The notes beneath the pieces were generated by a model. That model was given only the letters and a program-made list of their open reading frames with translations. It ran no database searches and was not told the origin of the DNA. A stretch of DNA of 64,000 bases from Thiolinea disciformis DSM 14473 (GTDB taxonomy: Bacteria > Pseudomonadota > Gammaproteobacteria > Thiotrichales > Thiotrichaceae). The stretch is taken from NCBI RefSeq assembly GCF_000371925.1, contig NZ_AQVE01000001.1, positions 1-64,000 on the forward strand. The letters are read 5' to 3'. Of this stretch, positions 31,398 to 40,904 are shown in pieces; positions within the stretch are counted from its first letter, which is position 1, and each line of letters starts with the position of its first letter. A program made the translations under genes and the position numbers.

Positions 31398-32738
31398 TTA
31401 GGGTGTCTCAGGTATCGCCGCACCCACTGCCTTGAGCGCATTTTTTACATTTAATAAACCATAGCCATATTCATTATCCTTCCCCGGAGCACCCAAATCG
31501 GTAGCGGTTTCTTGCAGCATTTGCGGATTAAAACCGCTACGGTTGAGGGAGAGTAATAAGGCAATCACACCCGATACATGTGCAGTAGCCACTGAGGTTC
31601 CACTGACGACATTAAAAGCGCCAGCGGGGGAAGTGGTCAGAATATCCACCCCTGGAGCCGCTAAATCAATATAGCTCCCCCGATTAGCGGCACGGAAAAC
31701 CTTTTCTTTTTGATCGACTGCGGTGACAGCAATGACACCGTCCATCGCGGCTGGATAAGCAGGTTTGGCATCAGGTCCCCCATTGCCCGCTGAGGCCACG
31801 ACGATAATGCCTTGATCCATGGCTTTGCGTAGCATGTCGCTCACCAACTTATCTTCTGCACCGGCAAAACTTAAATTTAAAATGTCGACTTTTTCTTTTA
31901 TACATTGATCAATAGCACGTGCCACCATAGCAGCGGTACTGACACGGCTTGCAGGCTGCCCCGGCTCAGCACCAAACGCGCTCACTGCATATAAAGAGGC
32001 TTCGGGCGCAACACCAATACGCGGATTTTGGCTAATTAAAACACCGGCGATTTCCGTGCCATGTTCTTGATTTTGCTTACTACCGGCTGGCGTAAGCTCC
32101 ACCCGCATCACATGACTGTTATCTAAGGAACGGTGCAAAATATCAATCGGCGTATCAATCATCCCGATTTTCACACCTTCCCCTTTCGTCAGTTGGTGCG
32201 CTAAAGGAACACCGGTCAGTGCTAAAGGATAGTCACCTACCATCGTGGTGGTTTTAGTGCTAATCGTAGTGGAATAATAAAGATTACTTAAATTTGCTTG
32301 TACGTTTTTTTCTTGGGCATTAATTGCTTGACGAAGCTTGACTGGATCTTGACCATTCGTCGCCGCCGTAATCATTTTTGTTTTTAGGCTCGCTAATTCA
32401 TCCGTGCGCTTTTCACGAAGCTTGTAACGTTGAACGACCTCATCCGCTAGGTGTTGCGGCTGGGTATTGTCATATAACAATAACAGCTCATTCTCTAAAT
32501 ATTCCGGCTTTTGGGGCTTGTTGGGTGCAACTTGGGCTTTGGCACGGCTACCCACACACCAAGCACTCGAAATTTGGCAGGCGGGTGAATTATAACTGGT
32601 TTCGGCGCTTGCCTTGCTACTGCCTGCTCCGCGAACAACCGTAGCTTGCTCTGTATTAGATAATTGTGCGGTGGCTGCGCTTGTCGCTAAGAACAACACG
32701 CTCAATCCACTAGCGAAACTCTGACCCCACTGCTTCAT
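31398..32738 (-). CDS. Exported S8 family serine peptidase (subtilase)
   Basis: The 446-residue protein has a Sec signal peptide (SGLSVLFLATSAATAQ). A 150-residue charged, helical pro-region precedes the catalytic domain. The triad is complete: Asp in GMIDTPIDI, His in NQEHGTEIAG and Ser in SGTSVATAHVSG, with oxyanion Asn in VASAGNGGP. The active enzyme should be periplasmic or extracellular. It is the third gene of an ECF sigma, anti-sigma, protease operon (59 bp after the anti-sigma stop), so it may be a regulated output or take part in releasing the sigma factor. ATG 32738 is preferred over TTG 32750. Confidence 0.92.
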   Translation of the reverse strand: MKQWGQSFASGLSVLFLATSAATAQLSNTEQATVVRGAGSSKASAETSYNSPACQISSAWCVGSRAKAQVAPNKPQKPEYLENELLLLYDNTQPQHLADEVVQRYKLREKRTDELASLKTKMITAATNGQDPVKLRQAINAQEKNVQANLSNLYYSTTISTKTTTMVGDYPLALTGVPLAHQLTKGEGVKIGMIDTPIDILHRSLDNSHVMRVELTPAGSKQNQEHGTEIAGVLISQNPRIGVAPEASLYAVSAFGAEPGQPASRVSTAAMVARAIDQCIKEKVDILNLSFAGAEDKLVSDMLRKAMDQGIIVVASAGNGGPDAKPAYPAAMDGVIAVTAVDQKEKVFRAANRGSYIDLAAPGVDILTTSPAGAFNVVSGTSVATAHVSGVIALLLSLNRSGFNPQMLQETATDLGAPGKDNEYGYGLLNVKNALKAVGAAIPETP

Positions 32739-32797
32739 AAAATATCCCAATTAAACACTATCTTATGCCAAAGCAATGAAGCCTTACTTCATCACTC

Positions 32798-33577
32798 TTA
32801 ATTAACGATCTCTTTACCCATATATTGTGGGCCAACAAATACCACTGGCGAAGGTTTATTTTGTGAGGGACTCATCATTTTCTCAGCCAAGGCATTTTTA
32901 TCGGTTTCTTTCGGTAAAGAAAGTGCCACTATGAATAAGTTATTAGCGGCTGGGCCTGAAACAATACGCGCATTCCATTGATTTAAGAAGTCGCAAATTT
33001 CACCATGCTGAGCCTGAGGCGCAAACTCCATCAGAAACAGGGCTTTATTTTTCTCAATCATTTGCTCAGACGAAACCGAAGCCACGGTATAAAGCGTTTC
33101 TGTTTTCGTAGGCTTAACTAGATACATTCCCGCTAAAGCTAATTGTGAAAGCACTAATACACTTAACACAGCATTCGCGGGTGTCATCCAAGTGGTTCTG
33201 CCATCGCTTGAGCCTTGCCACAAAGCGTTCCAAGTTTGTTTAAGCTTAGTCCAAGTGGATGGAATAGCTGGCGATAAGTTAGTTGCTGCGTCGTCAACTG
33301 CGTTTGCCACTGCTTGAGCAGGTTCTTTATCAATACGCGAAAGCAATTTATTTAAACGTAGCTCTGTCGTATCCATAGCGGATAACTCCAGTAGGCTAGT
33401 ATTTTCACGTACCGTGCGCAACATACGCTCTTCTTGGGCATATTCCACACGTAATTCTGTAGAAGCCTCTAAGGCGGCATCAACGATGGCTTGTTCTTCT
33501 TTGTCGAGTTGACCCGTTAAAGACCAAGGGAGTAGTAACCTTGCCTCATCAACTAATTTTGATTCTTGATTATTCAT
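32798..33577 (-). CDS. Membrane-anchored anti-sigma factor candidate without zinc ligands
   Basis: The protein has about 259 residues. The N-terminal helical region (LLPWSLTGQLDKEEQAIVD) matches the start of zf-HC2-type anti-sigma factors, but the HxxxCxxC zinc motif is absent. One membrane helix (NAVLSVLVLSQLALAGMYLV) lies near residues 127-146. The periplasmic tail contains ICDFLNQWNARIVSGPAAN, which resembles the I9/pro-peptide-like motif seen in some subtilase-linked anti-sigma factors. The sigma gene is 16 bp upstream and a subtilase is downstream. ATG 33577 is the first good ATG. Function is inferred from order and topology. Confidence 0.8.
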   Translation of the reverse strand: MNNQESKLVDEARLLLPWSLTGQLDKEEQAIVDAALEASTELRVEYAQEERMLRTVRENTSLLELSAMDTTELRLNKLLSRIDKEPAQAVANAVDDAATNLSPAIPSTWTKLKQTWNALWQGSSDGRTTWMTPANAVLSVLVLSQLALAGMYLVKPTKTETLYTVASVSSEQMIEKNKALFLMEFAPQAQHGEICDFLNQWNARIVSGPAANNLFIVALSLPKETDKNALAEKMMSPSQNKPSPVVFVGPQYMGKEIVN

Positions 33578-33593
33578 AATTCGTGGACCATCG

Positions 33594-34205
33594 TTAATTG
33601 TCAAACTCTATGATTCCCGCTTTCTCTAGCATTTGACCTAGGCGCTTACGGGCATAAAACATGCGTGTTTTAACGGTGTTTTCCGAGATCCCCAATAAGG
33701 TCGAAACTTCTTTCACTGATTTTTCTTCAAAATAAGTGAGCTTCAAGATATCCCGATGTTCATCCGTCAAATGATTCATCATACGTAATAATTGATTTTT
33801 CATATCATCTTCGATCCATGCTTGCTCAGGCGAAGCGGAGGGATCCACCATTGCCAGCACCATGGCATCATCATCGAGCGTGACTTCCGATGTTTTACGT
33901 AGCCAAGAAATTAATTTGTTGCGGGCTATCGAATAAATCCAAGTCGAAGGTTTTGATTTACCTTCAAAACGATTTGCCGAGCGCCACACATCAAATAAGG
34001 CTTCGTCAACAATATCAGCGGCTTGAGCTACATCATCTTTTAACAGACGCGCACAATAACTTACTAAACGTGGCTGATATTTGCGGTACAGTTGACTAAA
34101 CGCAACTCGGTCCCCCTGAGCTACACGTTCCAACAACTGCACATCTTCAGACAGTTGAGCTGTTATACCTGTACCCGCTTCATCATCATGCTGTGAATCA
34201 ATCAT
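33594..34205 (-). CDS. ECF-type RNA polymerase sigma factor
   Basis: The 203-residue protein has sigma70 region 2 (FSQLYRKYQPRLVSYC through STWIYSIARNKLISWLR), which binds core enzyme and the -10 element. Region 4 follows (LTYFEEKSVKEVSTLLGIS then ENTVKTRMFYARKRL), a helix-turn-helix for the -35 element. The first gene of the sigma/anti-sigma/subtilase operon, it is probably self-regulated, but I cannot identify its promoter motif. An acidic N-terminal extension of about 25 residues precedes region 2. Confidence 0.94.
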   Translation of the reverse strand: MIDSQHDDEAGTGITAQLSEDVQLLERVAQGDRVAFSQLYRKYQPRLVSYCARLLKDDVAQAADIVDEALFDVWRSANRFEGKSKPSTWIYSIARNKLISWLRKTSEVTLDDDAMVLAMVDPSASPEQAWIEDDMKNQLLRMMNHLTDEHRDILKLTYFEEKSVKEVSTLLGISENTVKTRMFYARKRLGQMLEKAGIIEFDN

Positions 34206-34607
34206 TATTTACGTCGCCTTGAAACTTATTTTGGTTTTAATTACGTGATAAAAAAATAGTTACAAAATTTTCTCACTGACGTGAACCCTTGAGAATGTCA
34301 TTACGACTCACGATTGTCGGAGCGTGACAAGCAGTTATGAACAAACAATCTAGCGGTTAATTTGTTTTTATCTGCTAAACCACACACCACGCTAACCCGA
34401 ATTATTCATCACAAATATTATAAAACTCCCTCGCAAACTTGACGGACTCTTCGGAGTCCGTTGCTTTATTAACGTGTTATACCTTCAGATGTATACGCGT
34501 TATTCAACAGAGCTTGCTATTATTCTTGAACATTCATCAAGCGGCAAGGTTCGCCAAACCAACATTCCGTTTGCTTTTACGATTTTATTGTTTTAGGACG
34601 CACACCT
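34206..34607. other. Divergent intergenic region between sigma factor and fbp
   Basis: This 402 bp gap is AT-rich. It should hold the sigma operon promoter on the left and the fbp promoter on the right. The only clear structure is the UUCG-looped hairpin at 34442-34461. A 77-codon open frame from 34439 has no ribosome site and covers that hairpin, so I do not call it. Confidence 0.5.
34442..34461 (+). terminator. Stable UUCG-tetraloop hairpin upstream of fbp
   Basis: acggactc-ttcg-gagtccgt is a perfect 8-bp stem with a UUCG loop, followed by ttgctttatt. It lies about 150 bp upstream of fbp with no gene ending just before it. It may terminate a short transcript, attenuate, or stabilise a leader. 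Confidence 0.5.
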
Positions 34608-35627
34608 ATGTATGGGATCGGTATAACACTCACGCAATTTATGCTCGACGAACAGCGCCGCTACGGCGCTAGTGGTCATTTCACCGGAGTTTTGAACGAC
34701 ATTGCTACGGCTTGTAAAAAAATTGCTTCGCTCACTAGTAAAGGGGCTTTGGTTGGTGTTTTAGGCTCAGCCAACACGGAAAACGTACAAGGCGAAGTAC
34801 AAAAGAAAATGGACGTTATTACTAACGAAATTTTCATCGAGGCCTTGCAAAATAATGGTAATGCTGCTGCTTTAGCCTCGGAGGAAATGGAAGAGGTTTA
34901 TAATTTACCGGAAAACAAACCCCGTGGTCGTTATTTAGTATTGTTTGATCCTTTAGATGGCTCATCCAATATGGATATTAACGTGTCGGTGGGTACCATT
35001 TTCTCCATTTTACGCGCGCCCAATGGCGTACGAAATCCCACCGAAAAAGATTTCTTGCAACCCGGTGTAACCCAAGTAGCTGCCGGCTATTGCTTATACG
35101 GCCCGTCAACGATTATGGCACTAACGGCTGGTAATGGGGTGAATATGTTTACCCTAGATCGTGATTGTGGCGAATTTATTCTGACCCGTGAGAATGTACA
35201 AATTCCCGCCGATACCCAAGAATTTGCGATTAATATGTCGAATGAACGTTATTGGGAAGAACCGATTAAGCGTTATATTAAAGAGTGCGTAGCCGGTAAA
35301 GATGGCCCGCGCGGCAAAAACTTTAATATGCGTTGGGTGGCGGCAATGGTCGCCGAAATTCACCGTATCTTAACCCGTGGCGGAATTTTCACTTATCCTT
35401 TCGATGAGCGAGTACGCCACGATAGTAATGGCGGTAAATTGCGTTTGATGTATGAGGCGAATCCCATGAGCTTTATTATTGAGCAAGCGGGCGGCATGGC
35501 TCACACGGGCTACGAACGCATAATGGAAATTCAACCGACCAGTTTACATCAACGCATTCCTGTTATTCAGGGCTCACGTAATGAAGTTGATTTAGTGGTT
35601 TCCTACCATCGCCCTAACGACGATTAA
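34608..35627 (+). CDS. fbp: Class 1 fructose-1,6-bisphosphatase
   Basis: The 339-residue protein has the metal-binding signature [14 protein letters not shown] (about residues 107-120), the acidic pair ALASEEMEE, and substrate-site segments [21 protein letters not shown] and [19 protein letters not shown]. It serves gluconeogenesis and, if the host is autotrophic, the Calvin cycle. AGGA lies nine bases before ATG 34608. Its stop codon overlaps the ribF stop codon on the other strand by two bases. Confidence 0.96.
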   Translation: MYGIGITLTQFMLDEQRRYGASGHFTGVLNDIATACKKIASLTSKGALVGVLGSANTENVQGEVQKKMDVITNEIFIEALQNNGNAAALASEEMEEVYNLPENKPRGRYLVLFDPLDGSSNMDINVSVGTIFSILRAPNGVRNPTEKDFLQPGVTQVAAGYCLYGPSTIMALTAGNGVNMFTLDRDCGEFILTRENVQIPADTQEFAINMSNERYWEEPIKRYIKECVAGKDGPRGKNFNMRWVAAMVAEIHRILTRGGIFTYPFDERVRHDSNGGKLRLMYEANPMSFIIEQAGGMAHTGYERIMEIQPTSLHQRIPVIQGSRNEVDLVVSYHRPNDD

Positions 35628-36547
35628 TACACAGCGAGCAGGCTTCGCGCCTGCTCCGCATCTTGCACAATTTGAGCTTTCAAGGCATCAAATGATTCAA
35701 AACGTTGTTCTGGCCTGAGATAAGCGATTGGCTCAATGCAGACCTGCTTTTGATAAACTTGTGCATTAAAATCAAATACATGCGTTTCTAAGCGCATATT
35801 GACGCCATTGACGGTAGGACGAGCACCTACATTCGCTACGCCTTTTAAAGTGTGCTTGCCTAATCCTGAGATAAGCACCGCATAAACGCCTTTAGCTAAA
35901 GCAATCGAGTCGGGTATGCGTAAGTTTAAGGTCGGAAAATTAATCGTACGCCCGCGCTTATCGCCGTGTCGCACGCGACCTGATAAACCATACGCGCCTC
36001 CCAATAATTTTTTTACTAAACCTAAATCGGGCTCAGCTAAAGCTTGGCGAATCCGCGTACTACTCACACGTTGCTCATCATACACAAAGGTTGGCGTATC
36101 GACGACCTGCATGCCTGCACCAGCCCCCAGCTCTTGTAGCATCCGATAATCGCCAGCACGACCGCGCCCAAAACGAAAATCATCCCCGACGACCAAATAA
36201 CGGACTTGCAGATTATGGAGTAGTAACTCGGTAACGAAATCTTCTGCTGCCATGTCAGCCAAGGCGCGGTTAAACGCTAGGCAAACAAAATAATCGATGC
36301 CCAAACCCGCTAATTGAATCGCTTTGTCACGCAAAGGATAAATACGCGGTAAGGCACGACCAAAATATTCTGTGGGCAGTGGCTCAAAACTAATCACCAC
36401 TGAAGGTAAACCCATCGCTTGAGCTTGTTGTTTGACTTGTTGAATAACCTGCTGATGCCCCAAATGCACGCCATCAAAATTGCCAATCGTGGCAACACAG
36501 CCCGAGTTTAAGGCGGCAAAACTTGAGGGATGGCGCAAAATTTTCAT
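35624..36547 (-). CDS. ribF: Bifunctional riboflavin kinase / FAD synthetase
   Basis: The 307-residue protein has an N-terminal FAD synthetase (nucleotidyltransferase) domain with [14 protein letters not shown] (about residues 22-35) and SSTRIRQAL. The C-terminal riboflavin kinase domain has [20 protein letters not shown] and YAVLISG. It makes FMN then FAD from riboflavin and ATP. It lies 9 bp after trmL on the minus strand and is the final gene of the pyr/trmL/ribF run. Confidence 0.96.
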   Translation of the reverse strand: MKILRHPSSFAALNSGCVATIGNFDGVHLGHQQVIQQVKQQAQAMGLPSVVISFEPLPTEYFGRALPRIYPLRDKAIQLAGLGIDYFVCLAFNRALADMAAEDFVTELLLHNLQVRYLVVGDDFRFGRGRAGDYRMLQELGAGAGMQVVDTPTFVYDEQRVSSTRIRQALAEPDLGLVKKLLGGAYGLSGRVRHGDKRGRTINFPTLNLRIPDSIALAKGVYAVLISGLGKHTLKGVANVGARPTVNGVNMRLETHVFDFNAQVYQKQVCIEPIAYLRPEQRFESFDALKAQIVQDAEQARSLLAVY

Positions 36548-36556
36548 AACAGCAGT

Positions 36557-37021
36557 TTAGCCTAAACCTGCAAAACCGTGTTGGCGCAATGCCTCATACG
36601 CAACCAAAGCTACCGTATTGGATAAATTAAGACTACGACTTTCCGGTAACATTGGCACACGCAATTTTAAGGAATCCGGCAAAATGCCTAATAAAGTTTC
36701 CGGCAAACCACGGGTTTCAGGGCCGAATAATAGGACATCATCTTGTTCGTACTGGATGTCTGCGTAATTCGTTCCCCCTTTGGTAGTCAAGGCAAACACG
36801 CGCTTGCCGCTCATGGCTTGGCTAAAAGCGGCAAAACTTTGGTGTTCTTGTACGACCGCCAAATCACGATAATCCATGCCTGCACGACGAAGGCGCTTTT
36901 CATCTAAATCGAATCCTAAGGGATGAATTAGATGCAAAGCACAGCCCGTATTAGCACACAGGCGCATAATATTACCGGTATTGGGCGGAATTTCAGGTTC
37001 GTATAAAGCAATATGGATCAC
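36557..37021 (-). CDS. trmL: tRNA (cytidine/uridine-34-2'-O)-methyltransferase
   Basis: This 154-residue SPOUT protein matches TrmL: IALYEPEIPPNTGNIMRLCA at the start, LLFGPETRGLPE in the middle and the knot segment LRVPMLPESRSLNLSNTVAL. It methylates the wobble ribose of leucine tRNAs. The start is GTG, placed directly after the pyrC' stop codon (TAA then GTG, no gap), indicating translational coupling. Confidence 0.95.
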   Translation of the reverse strand: MIHIALYEPEIPPNTGNIMRLCANTGCALHLIHPLGFDLDEKRLRRAGMDYRDLAVVQEHQSFAAFSQAMSGKRVFALTTKGGTNYADIQYEQDDVLLFGPETRGLPETLLGILPDSLKLRVPMLPESRSLNLSNTVALVAYEALRQHGFAGLG

Positions 37022-38317
37022 TTAACGCTCAGCCTCGCGTTGGAAAACAGTTTTACCTGCTAATAAAGTGCGCACTACATGGCCTTTGAAGCTCCAACCA
37101 GCAAACGGTGTGTTCTTACCCATGCTACGCATTTTTTCTAGGGAAAAATCCCATAAACTATCGGGATTGAATAATACCAAATCAGCCGGTGCACCGGCAG
37201 TTAAACGACCTGCGGAGCTATGAATCACACTAGCTGGCTGATAGGTTAATTTACCTAAGGCTTGTTGTAGGCTTAGATCGCCTGATTCCACCAAACGCAA
37301 GGTGAGTGGTAGCAAGGTTTCTAATGAAGAAATACCGGCTTCGGTTTGCTGGAAAGGCGCTAGTTTGGCATCCAACTCATGCGGTTGATGATCCGAACAA
37401 ATCGCATCAATGGTGCCATCTTTTAAACCTTGCAGCAGTGCTTCACGATCAGCCTGCGAGCGCAACGGGGGTTGAACATGGCATAGAGGATTGAAATCCA
37501 CCACATCCATTTCAGTGAGGTGCAATTGATGCGCAGCGACATCAGCAGTTACCTTGAAGCCATCCTGTTTCGCTTGGCGAATTAAACGCACACTCCCTGC
37601 GGCAGAGAGACGACAAAAATGTACACGCGTACCGGTCATTTCCATTAAGGCGAGCGTTTGCGCAACGGCAACCGTTTCCGCTGCCGCTGGAATGGCGGGC
37701 AAGCCTAAACGCGTCGAAACTTCCCCCTCATGCACACAACCACCACCTGCTAACTCATGTTCTAGCGGATACACAAAGACGGTTAAATCATGCGTCGTGG
37801 CATATTCTAAAGCGCGGCGCATGACTTTGAGATCAGCGACCGGCTGCCAACCATTGGTCACCCCCACACAGCCCGCACGGCGCAAACCGCCCATATTACT
37901 CAGCTTTTTTCCCTCCAACTTGAGAGTTAAGTTGCCTACTACGGCAATATGGACTTTTCCCAAAGCAGTATTAATATCGCGTATCAAATTGACTGGCGCG
38001 GAATTATTAATGCTAGTGGCTGGCTCGGGTTGATAACATAAGGTAGTCACACCACTGGCAGCCGCCGCTCGGGTTTCGCTGGCTAGAGTCGCTTTATGAT
38101 CCAAGCCCGGTTCGCGTAACCATGCCGCCAAATCAATCACCCCTGGGAATAACCACAGACCACGTGCATTGACTGTTTCGCTGGGGGCAAAACTTTTTGG
38201 CACATGACCATCATTGGCAAGGGCAAGAATTTTTCCATCTTGTACGCAAACATTGGTAATTTCATCGCGCCCCGATGCCGGATCAATAACACGTGCATGG
38301 CTAATAAGTAGATTCAC
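37022..38317 (-). CDS. pyrC': Inactive dihydroorotase homologue (PyrC'/PyrX), structural partner of PyrB
   Basis: The 431-residue protein has the dihydroorotase fold but lost its metal ligands. The usual HxH after the first strand reads [13 protein letters not shown], and a later histidine is Arg in [11 protein letters not shown], while ICSDHQPH remains. In Pseudomonas a similar non-catalytic PyrC' is needed to assemble active aspartate transcarbamoylase; I infer the same here. The start overlaps the pyrB stop by four bases. A catalytic dihydroorotase must be encoded elsewhere. Confidence 0.9.
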   Translation of the reverse strand: MNLLISHARVIDPASGRDEITNVCVQDGKILALANDGHVPKSFAPSETVNARGLWLFPGVIDLAAWLREPGLDHKATLASETRAAAASGVTTLCYQPEPATSINNSAPVNLIRDINTALGKVHIAVVGNLTLKLEGKKLSNMGGLRRAGCVGVTNGWQPVADLKVMRRALEYATTHDLTVFVYPLEHELAGGGCVHEGEVSTRLGLPAIPAAAETVAVAQTLALMEMTGTRVHFCRLSAAGSVRLIRQAKQDGFKVTADVAAHQLHLTEMDVVDFNPLCHVQPPLRSQADREALLQGLKDGTIDAICSDHQPHELDAKLAPFQQTEAGISSLETLLPLTLRLVESGDLSLQQALGKLTYQPASVIHSSAGRLTAGAPADLVLFNPDSLWDFSLEKMRSMGKNTPFAGWSFKGHVVRTLLAGKTVFQREAER

Positions 38318-39309
38318 GCTGTACCTCCAACGGTCGAACCCATAATCATGGACATCACTGCCATGCGTACCGCAATACCATTCGTGACTTGTTCCAAAAT
38401 CACTGAGCGTGGCCCATCCGCCACGGCGGAGTCAATTTCCACCCCTCGATTGATGGGACCTGGGTGCATTACAATGGAATCTGGCTTGGTGAGTTCTAAA
38501 CGTTTTTCGGTTAAACCATATAACTTGAAAAATTCGCTTTCCGATGGAAGCAATGCGCCCTCCATCCGCTCACGCTGAAGGCGCAACATAATCACTACAT
38601 CCACATCGCGTAGACCTTCCTCCATGCGATGAAAAACGCGCACACCCATTTTTTCGATATCAGCCGGAATCAAGGTACGTGGTGCGATAATACGAACTTC
38701 ACCCGTTAACAGCGTATTTAAAGCATGAATCTGAGAACGCGCTACACGTGAATGCAACACATCACCCACAATGGCGACTTTGAGTGGTTCGAATGCACCT
38801 TTCTTTTGCCGAATAGTAAACATATCAAGCATCGCTTGAGTCGGATGGGCGTGGCGACCATCACCAGCGTTTAACACGCTAATATGCGGAGCTGCATAGC
38901 GCGCAATGAATTGTGCTGTACCCGCGTGCTCATGGCGCACCACAAACATATCAGCATTCATCGCTTCCAAATTACGCACCGTATCCAGCAGGCTTTCGCC
39001 TTTCGCCGCCGAGGAGGTACGAATATCAAGATTGATAACGTCAGCGCCCAAACGCTGCGCCGCAATTTCAAAAGTAACGCGGGTGCGAGTAGAGTTTTCG
39101 AAAAATAAATTCATGACGGTTTTGCCACGCAGCAAGGGCGCTTTCTTTTGCTGTTTGGCGGGTAAGGTAACGAATTGCTCAGCACGCTCTAGAATTTCGT
39201 GCAGTAATAAATGAGGCAAACCTTCAATAGTGAGAAAGTGCTTTAGCCGATTACCGGGTGCGAGTTGCATCCTGGCAGGCAAAGGCCCGGGTTGCAAATG
39301 AGGGTGCAT
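38314..39309 (-). CDS. pyrB: Aspartate carbamoyltransferase catalytic subunit
   Basis: The 331-residue protein has the carbamoyl-phosphate motif [13 protein letters not shown] (about residue 70), the lysine loop [35 protein letters not shown] and [12 protein letters not shown]. It makes N-carbamoylaspartate in de novo pyrimidine synthesis. It is co-transcribed with pyrC', probably in a dodecameric PyrB-PyrC' complex. The ATG 39309 start gives an extra 20-residue N-terminus compared with short family members; ATG 39270 is an alternative. Confidence 0.95.
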   Translation of the reverse strand: MHPHLQPGPLPARMQLAPGNRLKHFLTIEGLPHLLLHEILERAEQFVTLPAKQQKKAPLLRGKTVMNLFFENSTRTRVTFEIAAQRLGADVINLDIRTSSAAKGESLLDTVRNLEAMNADMFVVRHEHAGTAQFIARYAAPHISVLNAGDGRHAHPTQAMLDMFTIRQKKGAFEPLKVAIVGDVLHSRVARSQIHALNTLLTGEVRIIAPRTLIPADIEKMGVRVFHRMEEGLRDVDVVIMLRLQRERMEGALLPSESEFFKLYGLTEKRLELTKPDSIVMHPGPINRGVEIDSAVADGPRSVILEQVTNGIAVRMAVMSMIMGSTVGGTA

Positions 39310-39397
39310 GAGGGATTTTCCACCAAAACTGATAGTGGCGGTATCTTACAGGTTTGTGCACTGCGATTAAAGCCCAAACCTGTTCGCTAGCCATGGA

Positions 39398-39913
39398 TTA
39401 ATTACGCGGTAAAATCTGCATGGTCAAAGGTTCCGGTCCAGCAATGTGGTAAATGAAATTCTTACCCGGCTCTTCGTATAAGGCACAAATTTGCGGCTCA
39501 ATCGGCAACTCACGTGTTTCACGTGCAACCACCACCGCTAAAATAATGCTTGCCAAACGCCCGTAATCAAATAACTCATTCATGGCCGCACGTACAGTAC
39601 GACCAGTTTGAATCACATCATCCACAAGAATGACATGCCGATCTTCCAGACTGAACGGCAAACGCGTGGCATCCATTTGCACGGGTAAGCCGCTACGATT
39701 GAAATCATCGCGATAAAAACTGACATTCAGCTCGCCAATCGGCTCCTGTAAACCTAAACGCTTCTGAAGTTCTCGAGCCAACCAAACACCCGAGCGCTGC
39801 ATTCCAACGATAAGAGGCTGTTCGATTTTGTGTTCGCTGAGATAGTTTTTTAATTGCTCAGCCATGTTTTCTAGTAAATCCGCTAAGTTGTGTTTATGGT
39901 TGTCCACGGGCAT
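39398..39913 (-). CDS. pyrR: PyrR bifunctional pyr regulator / uracil phosphoribosyltransferase
   Basis: The 171-residue type I PRTase-fold protein has the PRPP loop VILVDDVIQTGRTVRAAM (about residues 98-115) and GMQRSGVWLARELQKR. PyrR proteins make UMP from uracil and, in some bacteria, control pyr genes by RNA binding. The early pyr position suggests regulation, though I saw no clear attenuator between pyrR and pyrB. ATG 39913 with GGAGA just upstream is preferred. It overlaps the end of ruvX by 20 bp. Confidence 0.92.
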   Translation of the reverse strand: MPVDNHKHNLADLLENMAEQLKNYLSEHKIEQPLIVGMQRSGVWLARELQKRLGLQEPIGELNVSFYRDDFNRSGLPVQMDATRLPFSLEDRHVILVDDVIQTGRTVRAAMNELFDYGRLASIILAVVVARETRELPIEPQICALYEEPGKNFIYHIAGPEPLTMQILPRN

Positions 39914-40343
39914 TCTCCAACAGCCAGCTCTCCAAAATAATAGCCGCTGCGAGTTGATCAATATCTTCTTTACGAATTTTACGCTTGCGTCCTGCTTGGC
40001 GTGCTGACTTCAAACGATCTTCTGCTTCACGTGAGGACAGTTGTTCCGACACCATTTGCACCGGCAAACCGCTACGCTGCTCTAATTCACGACAAAACTT
40101 CAAAATAGGTTCTTGCATGGCGCTAGGGCTGCCATCTAATTTACTGGGCATTCCGACAACTAAAAGACCAGGGCGCCATGCTTTGATAAGCTGCAAAATT
40201 CCTTCCCAATCTGGCTGATTCTGCTTAGCGGTCAAGACACTTTCCGGCGTGGCCAAGCCTGTAATGGTATTGGCGACAGCCACGCCAATACGCACCAGCC
40301 CAAAATCAAATCCTAAAATGGTATGCGGTAAAGGCTCAGGCAT
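39894..40343 (-). CDS. ruvX: RuvX/YqgF family Holliday junction resolvase-like protein
   Basis: The 149-residue RNase H-fold protein has LGFDFGLVRIGVAV at the N-terminus with the first catalytic Asp, VVGMPSKLDGSPS, VSEQLSSREAEDRL, and the C-terminal IDQLAAAIILESWL with the last acidic residue. YqgF proteins act in pre-16S rRNA 5' end processing and are annotated as resolvases. It overlaps algH by 8 bp and pyrR by 20 bp, a conserved gammaproteobacterial order. Confidence 0.94.
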   Translation of the reverse strand: MPEPLPHTILGFDFGLVRIGVAVANTITGLATPESVLTAKQNQPDWEGILQLIKAWRPGLLVVGMPSKLDGSPSAMQEPILKFCRELEQRSGLPVQMVSEQLSSREAEDRLKSARQAGRKRKIRKEDIDQLAAAIILESWLLENARGQP

Positions 40344-40899
40344 GACCCGCCGCCATACCCAATAACTCTACATCCACCCCTAAACTAGACGCTGCACCCC
40401 GCCAACGTTGCGGATAGGGCATTTCAAACAAAATACGATTATCCGATTCACAGGCCAACCAACTATTTTCTTTTAATTCCTTCTCTAACTGTCCGGATGT
40501 CCAACCCGCACAGCCCAGTAATAGCAAGAAATTATCGGGTCCTTTGCCACGCGCCAAATCCACTAAAATATCCTTAGAGGATGTCAGCGATAAATTATCC
40601 GAAATCTCAATCGTACTATCCCACGCACGATCGGTATCATGGAGCACAAAACCTTGCTCAGGCTGCACAGGGCCGCCATTCAAGGCCACTTGTTCGGCAA
40701 TCGTTGGATCTTCTACCGTAATGCCCAATTGTAATAGCAACTCACCCACCGTAACTTCTAGTGGACGGTTAATCGTAACACCGAAAGCACCCTCGTCATC
40801 ATGTTGGCAAATTAATGTGACAGTATGATCAAAATTCGGGTCTTGCAGTGTTGGCAATGCAATTAATAAATGATTGCGCAGATAAGAAATGGTCTGCAT
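40336..40899 (-). CDS. YqgE/AlgH family protein
   Basis: The 187-residue protein shows LLIALPTLQDPNFDHTVTL at the start, EGAFGVTINRPLE, LNGGPVQPEQGFVLH and the glycine-rich LLLLGCAGWTSGQLEKEL. The family was linked to alginate control in Pseudomonas, but its biochemistry is unresolved. ATG 40899 begins the conserved region; the upstream frame back to 40968 overlaps tonB and is unlikely. It is 5 bp after tonB and overlaps ruvX. Confidence 0.93.
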   Translation of the reverse strand: MQTISYLRNHLLIALPTLQDPNFDHTVTLICQHDDEGAFGVTINRPLEVTVGELLLQLGITVEDPTIAEQVALNGGPVQPEQGFVLHDTDRAWDSTIEISDNLSLTSSKDILVDLARGKGPDNFLLLLGCAGWTSGQLEKELKENSWLACESDNRILFEMPYPQRWRGAASSLGVDVELLGMAAGHA

Positions 40900-40904
40900 A
40901 GGCT

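Noticed and set aside
37022-38317. Functional dihydroorotase
   Set aside because: The metal-binding HxH pair and another ligand histidine are replaced, so the protein is best called a non-catalytic PyrC' homologue.
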